From Mercurialis annua (Eukaryota > Streptophyta > Magnoliopsida > Malpighiales > Euphorbiaceae): a stretch of DNA of 64,000 nt. The stretch is from contig NC_065573.1 in the NCBI RefSeq assembly GCF_937616625.2, forward strand, positions 12,973,001-13,037,000, read 5' to 3'. The notes under the pieces are model-generated. The model saw nothing but the letters and a program-made list of their open reading frames with translations, was not told the DNA's origin and did no database searches. Shown here piece by piece: positions 45,354 through 57,405 of the stretch (its first letter is position 1; every line of letters starts with the position of its first letter). A program made the position numbers and the translations under genes.

Positions 45354-46143
45354 AATTTATCGAAAGAAAATTATTCTTAAAAATTATTATATTGTTCACT
45401 TTTGTTTTCTTATATTATTTCTTTGGTCAAAACGGGAGGAGACCCAATTTATTTTGTACAACTGCTAAAAAAGTAAAAATTAAATTATTGTTTTTAAATT
45501 TTCAATATTATCCATAATTTAATTATTTATATATTCTATGTATCATTAATTAGATATTTTAAAAACATCAATTACTTGAATAAATTCTAAAAACTAAAAT
45601 TTATTATTATATCTCATATTTCATATTAATAGGTAACATTTTTACATTTTTCTAGTCTCAAACTATAAGACAATCTTTTGTATTTAAATGATTGATTCTT
45701 AAATATTCTTCATTAATTATAATAGAAAACATTAAAAAAAATTAAATAAAAGATACCAAAAAACACAAAACATTAATTAAATAGAGATATTGTAATACTA
45801 TTTATAAATATCTAAATAGACTAACAAGAATAATATACGATCACACCACATAATTTTATTTACAAGTCTCGTCGAAAACGGAAAAATATTATGGTAAAAA
45901 GGTAAAGAGATCACAAGTGTGATTGAAAAAACGTCTCCTATTATAAAACATTCAAGCAAATAAAAAACTCTCTCTCTAAAAATTGCTCTCCCTTCTCTTT
46001 AAAAATACTCTTCTTCATTTTTATATTTTGCAGGGTGGGATAAGGTGGTTTTTCCGATCCTAATTGGAGATCACCTCTTCTCCGTCTATAAATAATAAGT
46101 AATATATAGTTTAATCTTCTTTTCAATAAGATTTCTTCGATAT
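45354..46143. other. unassigned AT-rich spacer
   Basis: No gene recognised. CTCTATAAATAAT-like sequence at about 46084 could be a promoter relic cut off by the downstream LTR insertion. Confidence 0.35.
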
Positions 46144-46148
46144 GACGC

Positions 46149-48116
46149 TGTAGACACATATTTTTCGGACAGGTAAAAAGTGATAAGGAACTGAAGCGTC
46201 CAATGACGATTTTCAGAGAAATCTGTCCGGGTGACGAGCTTTTGATTTGCTTGCTGGAATCTAAGCAGGCCTAATCTGTGCACAGCTGTAAACTTGGAGG
46301 ATTAAAACGTAATTTGGCGTGAATAGCCCATAATAATCCAAAGAGATTGTAATCTAAGTTTAGAAATTGGACTAATTGTCATATCTTAGAAGTTTATGGG
46401 CGAATTTGCAAGTTTGACGGACTGAAATTGACCTTAACCAAACCCATATGACCTTAGTAGCCTTTTTTTAGCACTTTTAGGCACCAAAATAGATTTTTAG
46501 CAATCTTTTACTTAGCTAGCAAGTAAAAATACGAATTTAATTAATTAAATAGAGTTTCATGCTAATCTTAACACCTAATAACTTATCCCTTAACAGTTTA
46601 AACCCTAGAAGACTCTAACAAAACTCTAGGTCACCCCTGATCCCTATAAATACAGCCTTAAGCCAGCTTGGCTAAAGGTGGCACACAAACCCTAAAAATA
46701 GACAGTAGAATTCGGACACTTCACACACACACACACACTAAATCCAGTCCTGAAAACACTAAACACGTGTTGATTCTCCAAGAACGCGAACCCTGCACAG
46801 ATTCGAAGCTGGATTCCGCGTCCACTTCGCCAATAAACGAGCCAAGGACCCACAACGCTAAAATGAGCGAGAACGAAGCAAAACAAAAACGACCCAGAAA
46901 TTGCCGACGAACCGCTGCCGCCGCTGCAGAAGCCGGCGGCGTCACGTCATCCTGCCGGCGCTGGGACTATAAACCGGCGTTGTGTTCTTCCTTCGCCAGA
47001 CTCCCAGACTTGCCTCCCAGATCTTCCAAACTTCGATCCGAACTTCAAAACGTGTTTCCGAGCCCTTCCGAACTCCAAATCAGGCCCAGTTTGAACCCAG
47101 ACGTAGATAATTTAGTGTAGTTTAATATTCTGTAATGTAACGGGACAGACCCGATTTAAAACGGACCCAGAAGTCCAAATATGTAACATAGTGTATAAAC
47201 CGGGCCCACGAGACCGAGGCCCAGCAAACCAGCAACTTCCAGAGCCGATTCCAGGCTAACCCGAACTCGGAATCAACTTCGGATCAAACCAGTAGAACCG
47301 TATGGACGAGACGCACAACTCCCGTGATCTGACCGAAAGCCCATTCTGACTAGACCGATGGTCAAAACCCGCGCGAGTGCCAGGCACTCAAAGTCAACGA
47401 GGTTTAAAAGTATCTCTAACCTTGTATGTATATCCAACTGCCCCTGAGCATGCTGACACTGTTTACTGCTTTCCAAAAGCATCCAAATCCAATAATGAAC
47501 CGGTTAAAGGAGTAATCACTCAAAATTGGCCCATTAATGCAAATCCAGCCCATTACTTAGACATCGTAGGACTAACATGAAAAAGTAGTAACGGTTGTAT
47601 AGGTTTTTCAAGACTCATCTAATAAAATTAATCAATCACATTTATACATCCGGTTTAGGCTTTGTGCATGTAATCAATCCAGTCCGGCCAGAATTATGCT
47701 ATTTGCTAGAAACTTCTAAGGTTAGATGTATGCTTAGGAGTACCTGCTACTTGCCTCAAATGCCAGTCCAGATCAAGTCATATGCACGTCAAACGTGTTT
47801 ACTGCTTTCATACTTGTTTATTTACAGCTTTCATATCCGGTGAACTGCATATACTGTTGAGATGAGATATAAAACGAATATGTCCAGAAAATAAAGCCGG
47901 TAACAGATAAGCCAAGCACATGAGATTCGGGGAGGTCCACGAACCCTTGTCTTTGGTCCGATGCACGATAGTCTTACCGGAGGCGAGTAAGGATATCCAG
48001 TCGGTTAAAAGGCATTTCCTAGTTGAACTAGGTGGCGACTCCATTTTTCAAACCATTTCCAAATCGAGAAGTCAACCATAAGCCTTGGGCGAGCGGCCCC
48101 CCGAACCCCGCTCACA
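46149..48116 (+). mobile_element. Tat-like Ty3/gypsy solo LTR, plus strand
   Basis: 1968 bp, TGTAGACACATA...CCGCTCACA, with a perfect 5-bp duplication GACGC (46144-46148 and 48117-48121) and no internal region on either side, so a solo LTR left by recombination. Its 3' part has AGGTGGCGACTCCA, typical of Tat/Ogre-type LTRs. It is the inverted relative of the LTR pieces at 20196-31926. Short open frames inside have no domain support. Confidence 0.92.
46645..46652 (+). promoter_or_regulatory. TATA box of the Tat-like LTR
   Basis: CTATAAATAC about 495 bp into the LTR, followed by a short (CA)n tract (46724-46738). Confidence 0.55.
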
Positions 48117-48121
48117 GACGC

Positions 48122-49419
48122 CTATCTATCCGGTATGGATTATTTCTTTTTCTTCCAAGGATTCCAATTTAGTTTGTAGGTTTTTTGTGGTTTCTTTCTT
48201 AGATCGTTCAAGAATTTTTTTAGTGTGGTCGGTCTAACTTTTAAAAATTTCATTGACAAAGATGATCGGAAATACAAACCTTCATTGGATCAAGCGGGTC
48301 GTGTGTGTGGCCAATCTATCGGAGTAAAAGGCATATCCAAGTCCCGCTCCAACGTAAGCCTTGCTTCTCGTTCGGTCAAAATTTAATGCGGAAGCTATGA
48401 CTAAATTTGCCACTCCTTCGATTTACTTATCTTGTATGTTAGGTTTATTAATATTTTCTAGATCAACAATTGAAAGATCATATGTTACTTTTGTAATATG
48501 ACTTTCTTTTTGGAATTTTATCTTTATCAATAGATTCTATTTTTGGTGGGGAAAGAATCCCCCGAAAAGAAATAAAATGAAGGAAAAAAAAACTAGACTA
48601 GTACATGTTCAATATTATACATGAAAAAAAACAATATTCTACATAATAGTCATACAAATAGAAGTAGGTACAAATAAAAAGCCCTAGCCTCTCTTCTCTT
48701 TTTTTTTTCTAGCCGTCCATAGGTCTTTTTTCAATTTTTCTTCAGTTACCATCAATGATTTAGGTTATGCCATTAACGTTAGCCATCTTTTATTTTATGT
48801 TATTTTAATTTTATATAGTATAATAAGTAGCCAAATTTTTTCATTTTTTTCTTTATGAATTAACATTTATCAACGAAGCGCAAATCCAATTCAAGTTTTC
48901 ATAAATCAAGAATCAAAGATATATTGGAGATCTTTCAACAACAATGACGAAATCGTTCATGGGCTATAGTAGTTTTTTTATTTTTTTAATATTGTATTTT
49001 ATTTGTTTATTTTGAGAATTTTGTTTTGTCCTTTTTATATGAAAGGTTTATTGTCCTTTCTATGTGAAAAGTTGTTGTCCCTTTTTTATGAAGGGTTTTT
49101 ATGTGTTGGTTGTATCGAATGTCATGGCTGTAGTTTTTGATTTCATAAATCAGTTTGCAGGTGATGGTGAAGATTGAGCGCAAATGGCACTTTATTGGCG
49201 AAACAATTAGATAATTTTTTTTATTTTCGTAAGTAGATCTGTGAATTAAGCAGCATGTTATCTGTTCCATGCCAGGTCATCGATTTTACTTTTCGAATTT
49301 CCTGAATTTTTTTATAAATATAACTGTTTCATATTCGATTAATGAAATTTGATGAATCCTAAAAAAAAAATAGAAATAGGCTAGTGTGCCTAGCAAAAAA
49401 ACATCAATAGAAAATAAAT
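48122..49419. other. unassigned spacer
   Basis: Sequence that resumes after the LTR insertion. I see no supportable gene. 48240-48390 is less AT-rich and might be a degraded exon. Confidence 0.35.
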
Positions 49420-49429
49420 GAGATTTTAT

Positions 49430-50265
49430 GAATGAAGGATCACTTTACCCCTTCAACTTGGCACAAAGTATCAAAAACGTCCAAATTAGCAAAACGAGAT
49501 CACTTTTATCCTGAACTTGTCCAAAATGGTACAAAACCACCCCTCCCCACTCTCACCCAAGAGAGTGAGATACACTCTCCGGTTTAATGGTTTTCCAAGG
49601 TGGTTTTTGATGGAAAAAGGATTAAAATGGTCCTAATTTTTTTAAAACATTATAAATTAATACCGAATAATTTTCAAAATAAAAATTGATCCCTTTAATT
49701 TAAAATTTTATATAACAAATTAACTCCCAAATTTCATATATACAACAAATTAACCCCAAAATTTTATATTTTTAATAAAAAAAATTAATTTTTTTTGTAA
49801 TCTCTTTTTAAAAACTGAACAGGTCCGTGGGTCGTGAGCCACAAGTCTGTTCTTCTTCCTCAAGAACAGACCCCGGTCTGTTCTTGAAGAACAGACCCGC
49901 GTCTGTTTTTTAAGAACACGGCGGCGCCGTGTTCTTGAGAGAATAAATCGCTGTTTTCTCAAGAACAGATCTCCGACAAGGAGGAGCTCCTCCTCGCCGG
50001 AGATTGGAATTTTTTTTGTGAAAAAAGTCTAAAAGGATCCCTAGATTAATTAGGGTTAAATTATAATTAATTATTATTTAAATATAATTTATTAAAGTAA
50101 ATTATGATTAATTAGAAACCCACTCTCCAATTAAGGTGCCACGTCAGCATAGGTGTGTTTTTGTACCGGTTTTGACAAGTTCAGGGTAAAAGTGATCCGG
50201 TTTCGCTAATTTGGACGTTTTTGATACTTTGTGTCAAGTTGAGGAGGTCACGTGATCCTTTGTTC
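49430..50265. mobile_element. Mutator-type MITE F
   Basis: 836 bp with TIRs of about 110 bp (shared CAAAGTATCAAAAACGTCCA and AACTTG blocks). The 10-bp flanks GAGATTTTAT (49420-49429) and GAAATTTTAT (50266-50275) match 9/10. TIRs are related to MITE E at 14342-15490. Confidence 0.9.
49861..49994. repeat. palindrome cluster inside MITE F
   Basis: Perfect palindrome with arms CAAGAACAGACC and GGTCTGTTCTTG (49861-49886), another with arms AAGAACACGGC and GCCGTGTTCTT (about 49912-49936), and AGGAGGAGCTCCTCCT (49979-49994). The last shares its core with the cluster in MITE D. Confidence 0.85.
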
Positions 50266-50581
50266 GAAATTTTATATACGAAATATTGTTTCTTCTCCAA
50301 AATCTACTTTTTCACTATCCTTTTAAAAAAATTACATTTCATACAAACGTTTTTTATATTACTTTTTAAAACACTTTACTCTCTCATCATTCTCCTAATC
50401 CTGGTGTCGACAGTCGCTCCTAACCCGTAGAGAAACGTTCGTCCAAATATTAGGTCATATGGGAGTTTTCTCTTCACTATCTAAAACGTGGAGGTAATCT
50501 TCCTTTCCCGCCCTTCTAAATCTTTGAAGACCAAACGGATCTCCGCCGTTCATATCGTCGGGAGCCGTCCCCCACCTATCC

Positions 50582-50881
50582 TCATAGGTCTTTGGGCTTC
50601 CTCTTTATCCGGATCAGGCTCCCTCTTATAGTCTGGTAAGCCTTCTCCGTGATTATATTGGCGTGGGCTTCTGGATTTACCGATACTCTCCAGACCTTGA
50701 GTCCTCCAACTTCTGTCGCTACTACAAGGGGTCCTTCCCGTTTCTCTCGATTGCGGTTTGGAGATATATTGCATTCAACTGTTGATATGACGATCCTACT
50801 CCGCTTGTAACATTGTCTAAGGTCGTCCGTACGCATTACTCTCTTCCTTTTAATAGCTTGGTGGTTTTCTAGCGCATCCAT
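50582..50881 (-). pseudogene. Ty3/gypsy gag-protease remnant
   Basis: The frame reads EGPLVVATEVGGLKVWRVSV, then NPEAHANIITEKAY. This is the layout of a plant gypsy (Tat/Athila-type) retropepsin: GPLVV...GG..V.R.LVD.GS..NI.....Y. The catalytic Asp-Ser/Thr-Gly is replaced by Asn-Pro-Glu, so it would be inactive. Upstream basic residues fit the end of gag. No RT is present. Confidence 0.55.
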
Positions 50882-51599
50882 CTTGGCTAGGCTACATGCA
50901 ATATTTATGGGTTTGTTTGGTTCTCTCCGTTTATCCCCGTATCTACAAATAGAATTTGTTTTTTAGAACTGAGTTTTCACAGACAGCGCTAAATGATAGA
51001 TGTATGGATTTTACAAGAGGTTTCTGATATAGATTTAGATCAAAGGTATGAACTTCGGATCCTTCCTAAGTTATCGTGATCCGTCTGACGGTTTGATATT
51101 GTTCTATTAATAGGCGAGCGTGTGTTTTTTGTTTCTTCTGGGTAATGTGGGATTTGTGTGCTCCGTGGGATTTGTGGTTTTATTCCATCAGACCTCAAAG
51201 GAGCTGGTGCTTGACCTATTTTAACATTCTAAAGATCAAAAATATTGAGAGTAGTTTTCATCTTTACCTCTCAAATATGGAAGTTTTCTCCATTAAAGAT
51301 GGGTGGCGGTGGTGCAGTGGGTTTTCCGAAAGCCATTAGAACAGAGGAGGAATGTGGGTTTTTAATTTTTTGACAAAGAATTGTTTTGGTTCTTGGAGAT
51401 CTGTAAGCTTTTATACCAGATTGTTGAATTTTCTAATAGAAAATAAAAAGAGAACAAAGTTTTTGTGAGGACTAAAAAGCTTGATATGCTGTATTTCTAA
51501 TACTATTTATATTTAGTACAAATTATTTGAATTTTCTAGATTTTACATATAATCTAAACTAATATAGAATTTGTATCATTGGGCAATAGAAAAACAAAA
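50882..51599. other. probable LTR/leader remnant of the gag-protease fragment
   Basis: TTTTCACAGACAGCGCTAAA at about 50976 resembles the CAGACGGCGCC-type sequence at gypsy LTR ends on the minus strand. Neither edge can be fixed. No gene seen. Confidence 0.3.
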
Positions 51600-53080
51600 C
51601 AAATCAGCCCGGATGTCAAAGGAAAAATTAGGAAAAATACCCCACTTTTAAAAATATAATAATTTTCTATTTTAATAAATTAAAAATAAAAAAAATATCT
51701 CACTTTTTTAATACTTTTATTTTTTTACTTTAAAACATGTTTATATTATAATTATATATGTTTTCTTATTATTGTTTTACTCTAACTATATGTTTTTTTA
51801 TTCTCAAGTGACAACTTGTTTATTTTTCTCGTTTTCTTTCTCTCTCGCTCTCTCTTTCTTCTCCATTTCTTCTTTTTCCTTTTCGTTTCTTTTTTTTTCT
51901 TCGCCTTCTTCTTTTTCTTTATTTCTTGTTTTCTTCTCCATTTTTGTTTCTCATCGTCGTCGTTCTTTCATCGCTTAGCCATTGTTTTTCCGTCACTCTG
52001 CTGTTCTTTCATATTTGATTTTAACGATTTTTTTCTTTAACTCGTGGTGATTATTATAATTTATTTTTACTTTTAAATTTAAATAAATTACTCTTGAATT
52101 TTTTCAATTTTTGATCTAAAAATCTACATAAAAATAATTTATTATGGAAAAAATAATTTTCTACACAAAAAATAATTTTCTAAAAAAAACAGCGTCTGAT
52201 TATCATATTAGTATCACTACATTATCATATTAGTATCATAACACTGCAAAGAAAAAAACGATTTTCTACAAAAAAACAGCAACTGATTCATATGAGTGTC
52301 GCTGCATTATCATATCGGTATCATAACACTATAGAGAAAAACAATCTTTTTAGAGGAACAATGCTTGATTATCATATCGGTATTATACGATTATGATAAT
52401 AGTTTGATAAAGATATAATAATAGTATTATACGGTAATGATAATAGTATGATAATTTTATTATAATTGACAGATAATAGTATAATAAGGATTTTATGATA
52501 ATAAAATGATAAGGTTATGATAATAGTATGATAATATGATATTTGCATGGAAAAAAAATACAGAAAAATTACGCTAACGAGATGATAATGTGATGATAAT
52601 GTGATGAGTAACTAAGAGTAAAAAAATAAATCTGAAAAAACATGAAGTATTTTTTAAAATTTTTTCTATTTTGAGGTAGAAAAATTATTATTTTCATTAT
52701 TTTAGTAAATACGTACAAAGCCTTATATCAAAAGCAAAACATGTATATCGACAACAATAATGTTATTTTTCTATCAGTCTAGCTTGAAAAAATTATCTAG
52801 AAGGTTTTTCACCTTTAAGATCTTTCTTACCAATCTTTATACTAAGGTTGAGCCGTAAAATTTTATTATGATTTTGAAAGAATGTATTAGGTACGTGTGA
52901 AACAGAGGAGATCTATTTTGTTATAGAATATGTATGGTCCCCTCAAGCTTCTTACTCTGGTTTAGTCCGAGTTGGGTATAGATTGGGTGCAAGCTTCGCT
53001 CTATGTAGGTTATATTTGTGTTTACACCGGCCTTAAAAAGAGCTCATATGGGCTAATTTGGGGCTTTGAGCTCAAGAGCC
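51600..53080. other. low-complexity region: CT tract and GATAAT repeats
   Basis: 51820-51935 is almost pure pyrimidine (CTTT/CTCT). 52375-52560 holds dozens of degenerate GATAAT/ATAGTATGAT words. 52800-53085 is less AT-rich and may be the 5' part of the Tat/Ogre-type LTR that continues after 55980. Confidence 0.5.
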
Positions 53081-53595
53081 ATTTATGTAATACCTCAAAT
53101 ATTTTAAGATAATTAAGTCGTGCCACGTGTCGTGAATTCCGATAAATTAAGTTAAGAAGAATTTAATTTAATTATATCGGAAATTGGAATAATTTTATTT
53201 AGCTAATTAGCGGGATTAAGGAAATAACTTCGGAAATTAAAATAAAATAAATTATAAATCCTATAACAGAATTTATTTGATTTATAGTATTTATGGTAAA
53301 AGTCTCGAATCAATCGGAGAACTTTTAAAATTTGGACGCGGATACGTTTTGGGCTAAATTGCAACTTTTGGAAAAGTTCAAGGACCAAAATGTAAATTAG
53401 CTAATTAAGCCCCGAGGATATGATTAAAGGATCATTGATGGAAAACGATAATTTTGGAATCGTATTATTTATTTGGATATAAATAATACGTACGCAAGTG
53501 AGTGAAAGTAAATAAATAATCGCTAAGTTAAAATAGATTGTTTTAATGAGAATTGGTTAAAGTTAAAGAGATGAAGGATTGAAATAGAACATTAG

Positions 53596-53599
<4 letters not shown>

Positions 53600-53634
<35 letters not shown>
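53600..53634 (+). repeat. (TA)n tract, possible LTR promoter
   Basis: About 17 TA units, 0.5 kb from the LTR start. The element at 58167 has (TA)n at the same place after GAGAATTGGTT...TTAGCCAA, so the tract may serve as the TATA region. Confidence 0.6.
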
Positions 53635-53636
<2 letters not shown>

Positions 53637-53992
53637 CCTTCAGATGAAGGAATGAAACCTCCAGAACCAAAACCTTCCTCTCTTTTCCATTTTCGACGCT
53701 GAGTTACGGTTCGTCGCTCGATCTCCGTTTCTCGTCCGTTTCTGACGTTCTATAACTCGAAACGATCGTATTTCAATGGCGGATCACGGTAAGCTTGACG
53801 TTTTATCGTTTGGATGGATTAATTTCATTATATATCGAGTTAAAGTTTTAGGCCACGAAACGATTTTATCGTTTTATCGATTATAGGATTGAATTTGGAT
53901 GTTTTGAATAGAGATTAAGCATTTTGGATGTGTTAGGAGCGTTTTTACGCCTATAGCACGTCGGAATGCCCCGGGAAACAATTCCGGGGATC

Positions 53993-54117
53993 GTGCACGT
54001 GCACACAAGGTGCACGAACGTGCACCATCAATGGTGCACGAACGTGCACCTAGGTATGGTGCACGACCGTGCACCACTAGCAAGTGCACGATCGTGCACC
54101 ACAAGGCACGAACGTGC
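53993..54117 (+). repeat. six-fold array of GTGCAC palindromes in the LTR
   Basis: Palindromes start at 53993 (GTGCACGTGCAC), 54009, 54033 and 54058 (GGTGCACGAACGTGCACC and one-base variants), 54084 (GTGCACGATCGTGCAC) and 54106 (GCACGAACGTGC). Spacing is about 22-26 bases after the first. Spacers differ while the palindromes are kept. Confidence 0.92.
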
Positions 54118-55162
54118 ACTCAGTCTTTTTACCTATTTGCTCCAATGTGAGAACCCGATCCGTATACGCGTATCGAGATTGAAATCGATCGATTATCGAT
54201 TGATTGAATCGTTAACCTAATGAGGTTAAACGTGAGATAACTTGGAAATGATATTCGATTCGTAAACGAATTAGATATCGTTTATCGGGATAAATACGTG
54301 AGAAGCACGACGGTTAAAGAGTGTGGCGTGTCGTGTCTCAAGTATATAATTAATCCTAGAATCGGATTCTGATATGAATCAAACGTTTTGAAATTATTTT
54401 AGATCCGGCGAGACAAGAGGCAGCTGGACAAAGAGCTCGGGAAGCTTGATGTTTCTAAGGCCCTGAAGTGTTTTTGGATAAGCGTTTTCTGTGAGTACAT
54501 TTTAATTACTCGTTAATATTCATAAAGCCGCGTATTTTCATATACGGACGACTATATGAATACTTATATGTTTAATAATATGTTTGAACAAATATATGTA
54601 TGTATGCTTTGAAAATGATTTACTTTCCGTACTGTGTTATTTTAATAATAACATAAATAGATGAAGAGAACATACATGATTAAAATACTGGGAAAGGGTT
54701 AAGCAATATAAATCGTAACCAAATATCGAATAATATACGAGTATCGAACCAAATATGCACGAGAAAAGTATAGTACATTCCTATATGTACTATTATTCAT
54801 ATGTTTATAAAGAAACATAGTACGTTCCCATACGTACTTTTAATTATAACGAATACCCATGTGTGCGTGTGATATAGATGTATGATTGTAGATTTTAATG
54901 TGCATGTCATGGTCCATAAAAGATCAATACAACAGAACGGAAAATATAGAATTAAGTAATGAACGTAAAATGAGAATTGTACGATGGTACAGTCAAACAT
55001 AAGAACTGAGATACAAGGTTGATCTTGGTAGAGGTATCCCGAGACATGTATCTTACCCATTCTCGATAATAGTCCTCGGGACTAATATGAGGATAAAATC
55101 AAGCATCATATATCAAGAATTAATGTGAGATAAGAGTAACAATTAAGATATAATAATAAGAC

Positions 55163-55309
55163 ACATCGGTTGGCACGGCTATCGATGTCAGGTGATTAAA
55201 AACACATCGGTTGGCTTTGCTATCGATGTCAGTTATGCGTAACGCATCGGTTGGCTTTGCTATCGATGTCAGACAGGTGAAACACATCGGTTGGCTTTGC
55301 TATCGATAT
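55163..55309 (+). repeat. four stem-loop modules in the solo LTR
   Basis: The core GGTTGGCTTTGCTAT (first copy varied) lies between ACATCG and CGATGT arms four times (55163, 55204, 55244, 55284). Copy 3 has GCATCG, a possible G-U pair; copy 4 has one mismatch. It occupies the place of the 23961-24143 array and shares TCGGTTG...CTATC with the complement of that core. Confidence 0.82.
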
Positions 55310-56673
55310 CAGAAAGATGAAGTTAGAGAAGCTTAACGAGAAAAATAAAGACAATCAAAACTATAACAGTAAACCAAACATGACAAGTATGTACGTAGTA
55401 TAAACGTACATGAGATATAGGAATGAGGCAAGGATATCAGGTACGTCTATAACATAAACGTTTAGTTTATGACACGTACGTGACTATGGAAATATGAATG
55501 CACATACGAAGTATGTTTGGAAGTAATATCGTATGAAGTATGATCCAAAAAGAATATTTTTCTACATAAAGATGTTTTCAAACGTTTTCACCCTTTATGT
55601 AATATTACTTGTAATTATGTGTATCACTCAGTTTTATACTGACCCCGTTGTTACTCCAATTTTTACAGGTTGAGTTAGGTACGATTTGGAGAATGAAGCT
55701 TCCGAAGTTTTAATTCTCGGAAGTATTACGAGTCATGAGACCAGGTTCTCATTCTAGCAAGTTCGCAGTAGTTTAGAGTAGACAGACTCTATTTTGTAAA
55801 ACGCTTTAACTCTGATGTATATTTCAAACAGGGGTCGTGCGTATTTTGATATTATTGTGATATATAAAACATGATTTAATTTGCGAAAAATTTATAGTCG
55901 TTTTAGGCTTGCTACGGGTTTTGGAGCTACCACTCCCATTCCCTAGCGCCGGTTGCGACTCATGATTTTGGTTCGTGACAGTTTATCTATTTTTTCATTA
56001 GTTAGTTTTTAGGATAAGCAAAAAAATAAAGCCTTTGTGTCTCACTAGAATAGGTTTTCTTTAGTTGTTGAGTATTAGTCTGTTTTCGTTTCCCTATTTT
56101 GTAGGGGTTTGTCTCTATAAATCGTTATTTTTTCAAATTAATAAAGTCTACACAAATCAATCAACAAAAACCAATTCAAAGCCCTATGCTTTTCTATCCC
56201 CAAGCGATTGGTTAACTTAGGAGTAGATGGACATCAATCCCGCTTAGGTTTTTTAACCTCCGGATCGATACTGTTAGATTTAGTATAGTTTGGTTACTTT
56301 TGTTCCTTTTGCGGAACAAGTTCGCAGATCAAGTTCGCGGAACACGTTTGCTGAACACGTTTGTGGAACAAGTTTGCTTGCGGAACAAGTTCGTGAGACA
56401 AGTTTGTAAGACTTGTTTACGAGATAAGTTTGTGAGAGTTGTTTACGAGACATCTTTTGTTCCACCAGTAAAACATGATCGATTCGTTTCGATTAGGGAA
56501 ACATCTTTTGATTCACCAGTGAGACCAAATCGATTCGTTCCGCTCACGCAAACATCTTTTGTTCCACCAGTGAGACTTGAACGATTCATTCTGATTAGAG
56601 CATCAAACCGAGACAAAACCCAATCATAAATTCAAAGATTCGAGTGGCATATTATTTTCACGCGAACATCTTT

Positions 56674-56691
56674 TGGCGACTCCACTGGGGA
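56674..56691 (+). promoter_or_regulatory. Tat/Ogre-type primer-binding site
   Basis: TGGCGACTCCACTGGGGA, the sequence found just inside the 5' LTR of many plant Tat/Ogre elements and attributed to an arginine tRNA primer. Confidence 0.8.
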
Positions 56692-56698
56692 TGTGTTT

Positions 56699-57169
56699 AT
56701 GGTTAGCACAAAAATCGGTACTAAGGGAGCTAAAAGATATACACGCTCAATGAGTCCAGCAAGCTTATTCGAAGGAAGCGAGACGTCAGGAGATTCAGAC
56801 TCAGATTTGGAAGAGATCATGACCAAGGGAGACAAGAACCAACTGCCGCACGAGGAAACTACTGTGCCTCCCACAGAAGGGAAACCGGTCGATCTCAGAG
56901 TCAAAAAATTTAACCAATTCGAAGATGATTCGAGTGATCATAATCGTGCCCTATCCCCAAATCCTTCAGCATTATCAATGGCCAATTCCATAACCATGAG
57001 GAATAAGATCAAGCCTGAAAATTGGCTTGGATATTATGGAGGAGACCAATTGGCGAGAGCCATGAAGACCGTACTTGACGAACAAAAGACTATTCAAAGA
57101 GAGATCGGGTCGGACATAAGAAGAAGCCTATTACGCATAAACAATATCATGTCAAAAATCATGGCTTGA
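56699..57169 (+). CDS. gag-like leader protein of the Tat/Ogre element
   Basis: 156 codons from the ATG at 56699, eight bases after the PBS. Ser-rich and acidic (SETSGDSDSDLEE), with no matrix, capsid or zinc-knuckle motif. The C-terminal part (NWLGYYGGDQLARAMKTVLD) looks helical. Position right after the PBS and low-complexity composition fit the first reading frame of Tat/Ogre elements. Function is not established. The frame ends at TGA, and repeat-derived sequence continues after it. Confidence 0.55.
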   Translation: MVSTKIGTKGAKRYTRSMSPASLFEGSETSGDSDSDLEEIMTKGDKNQLPHEETTVPPTEGKPVDLRVKKFNQFEDDSSDHNRALSPNPSALSMANSITMRNKIKPENWLGYYGGDQLARAMKTVLDEQKTIQREIGSDIRRSLLRINNIMSKIMA

Positions 57170-57405
57170 CAAAACATCGCCGAGACTACCATCAAGATGG
57201 TTGATCTTGGCTACACACCAGCACAGATCAGCTCGCAAAGAGGGAATGCCGATCAGACGCAACCGATCAATCGATCTGGTATGGAGTACGGTGTTGCAGA
57301 TCACAATAATAATGTGAGACGCATGGAGTATTGTGTGTCCAATTACAATAATAATTTAAGTATATACATTACGGTGCAATTGATCACAATAATGCTTCAA
57401 AACAT

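Larger units (their letters stand above)
53086..55980 (+). mobile_element. Ty3/gypsy solo LTR, 2.9 kb
   Basis: TGTAATACCTCAAATATT...TTTTGGTTCGTGACA. The ends match the minus-strand LTRs of the elements at 23382 and 58167, and the first 0.5 kb is close to the latter. Flanks ATTTA (53081-53085) and GTTTA (55981-55985) form a 4/5 duplication. There is no PBS or internal region. It sits in a Tat/Ogre-type LTR. Confidence 0.9.

Noticed and set aside
45262..45468. Possible functional tRNA gene
   Set aside because: Only a B-box-like stretch is visible; no cloverleaf or convincing A box, so at most a SINE fragment.
46668..47120. 150-codon frame in the Tat-like solo LTR
   Set aside because: Its inverted counterpart at 22270-22640 does not conserve the frame; there is no domain, and the sequence is LTR.
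55163..55309. CRISPR-like direct repeats with spacers
   Set aside because: Four repeats inside a plant LTR with structured arms and no cas genes; this is a eukaryotic retroelement feature.
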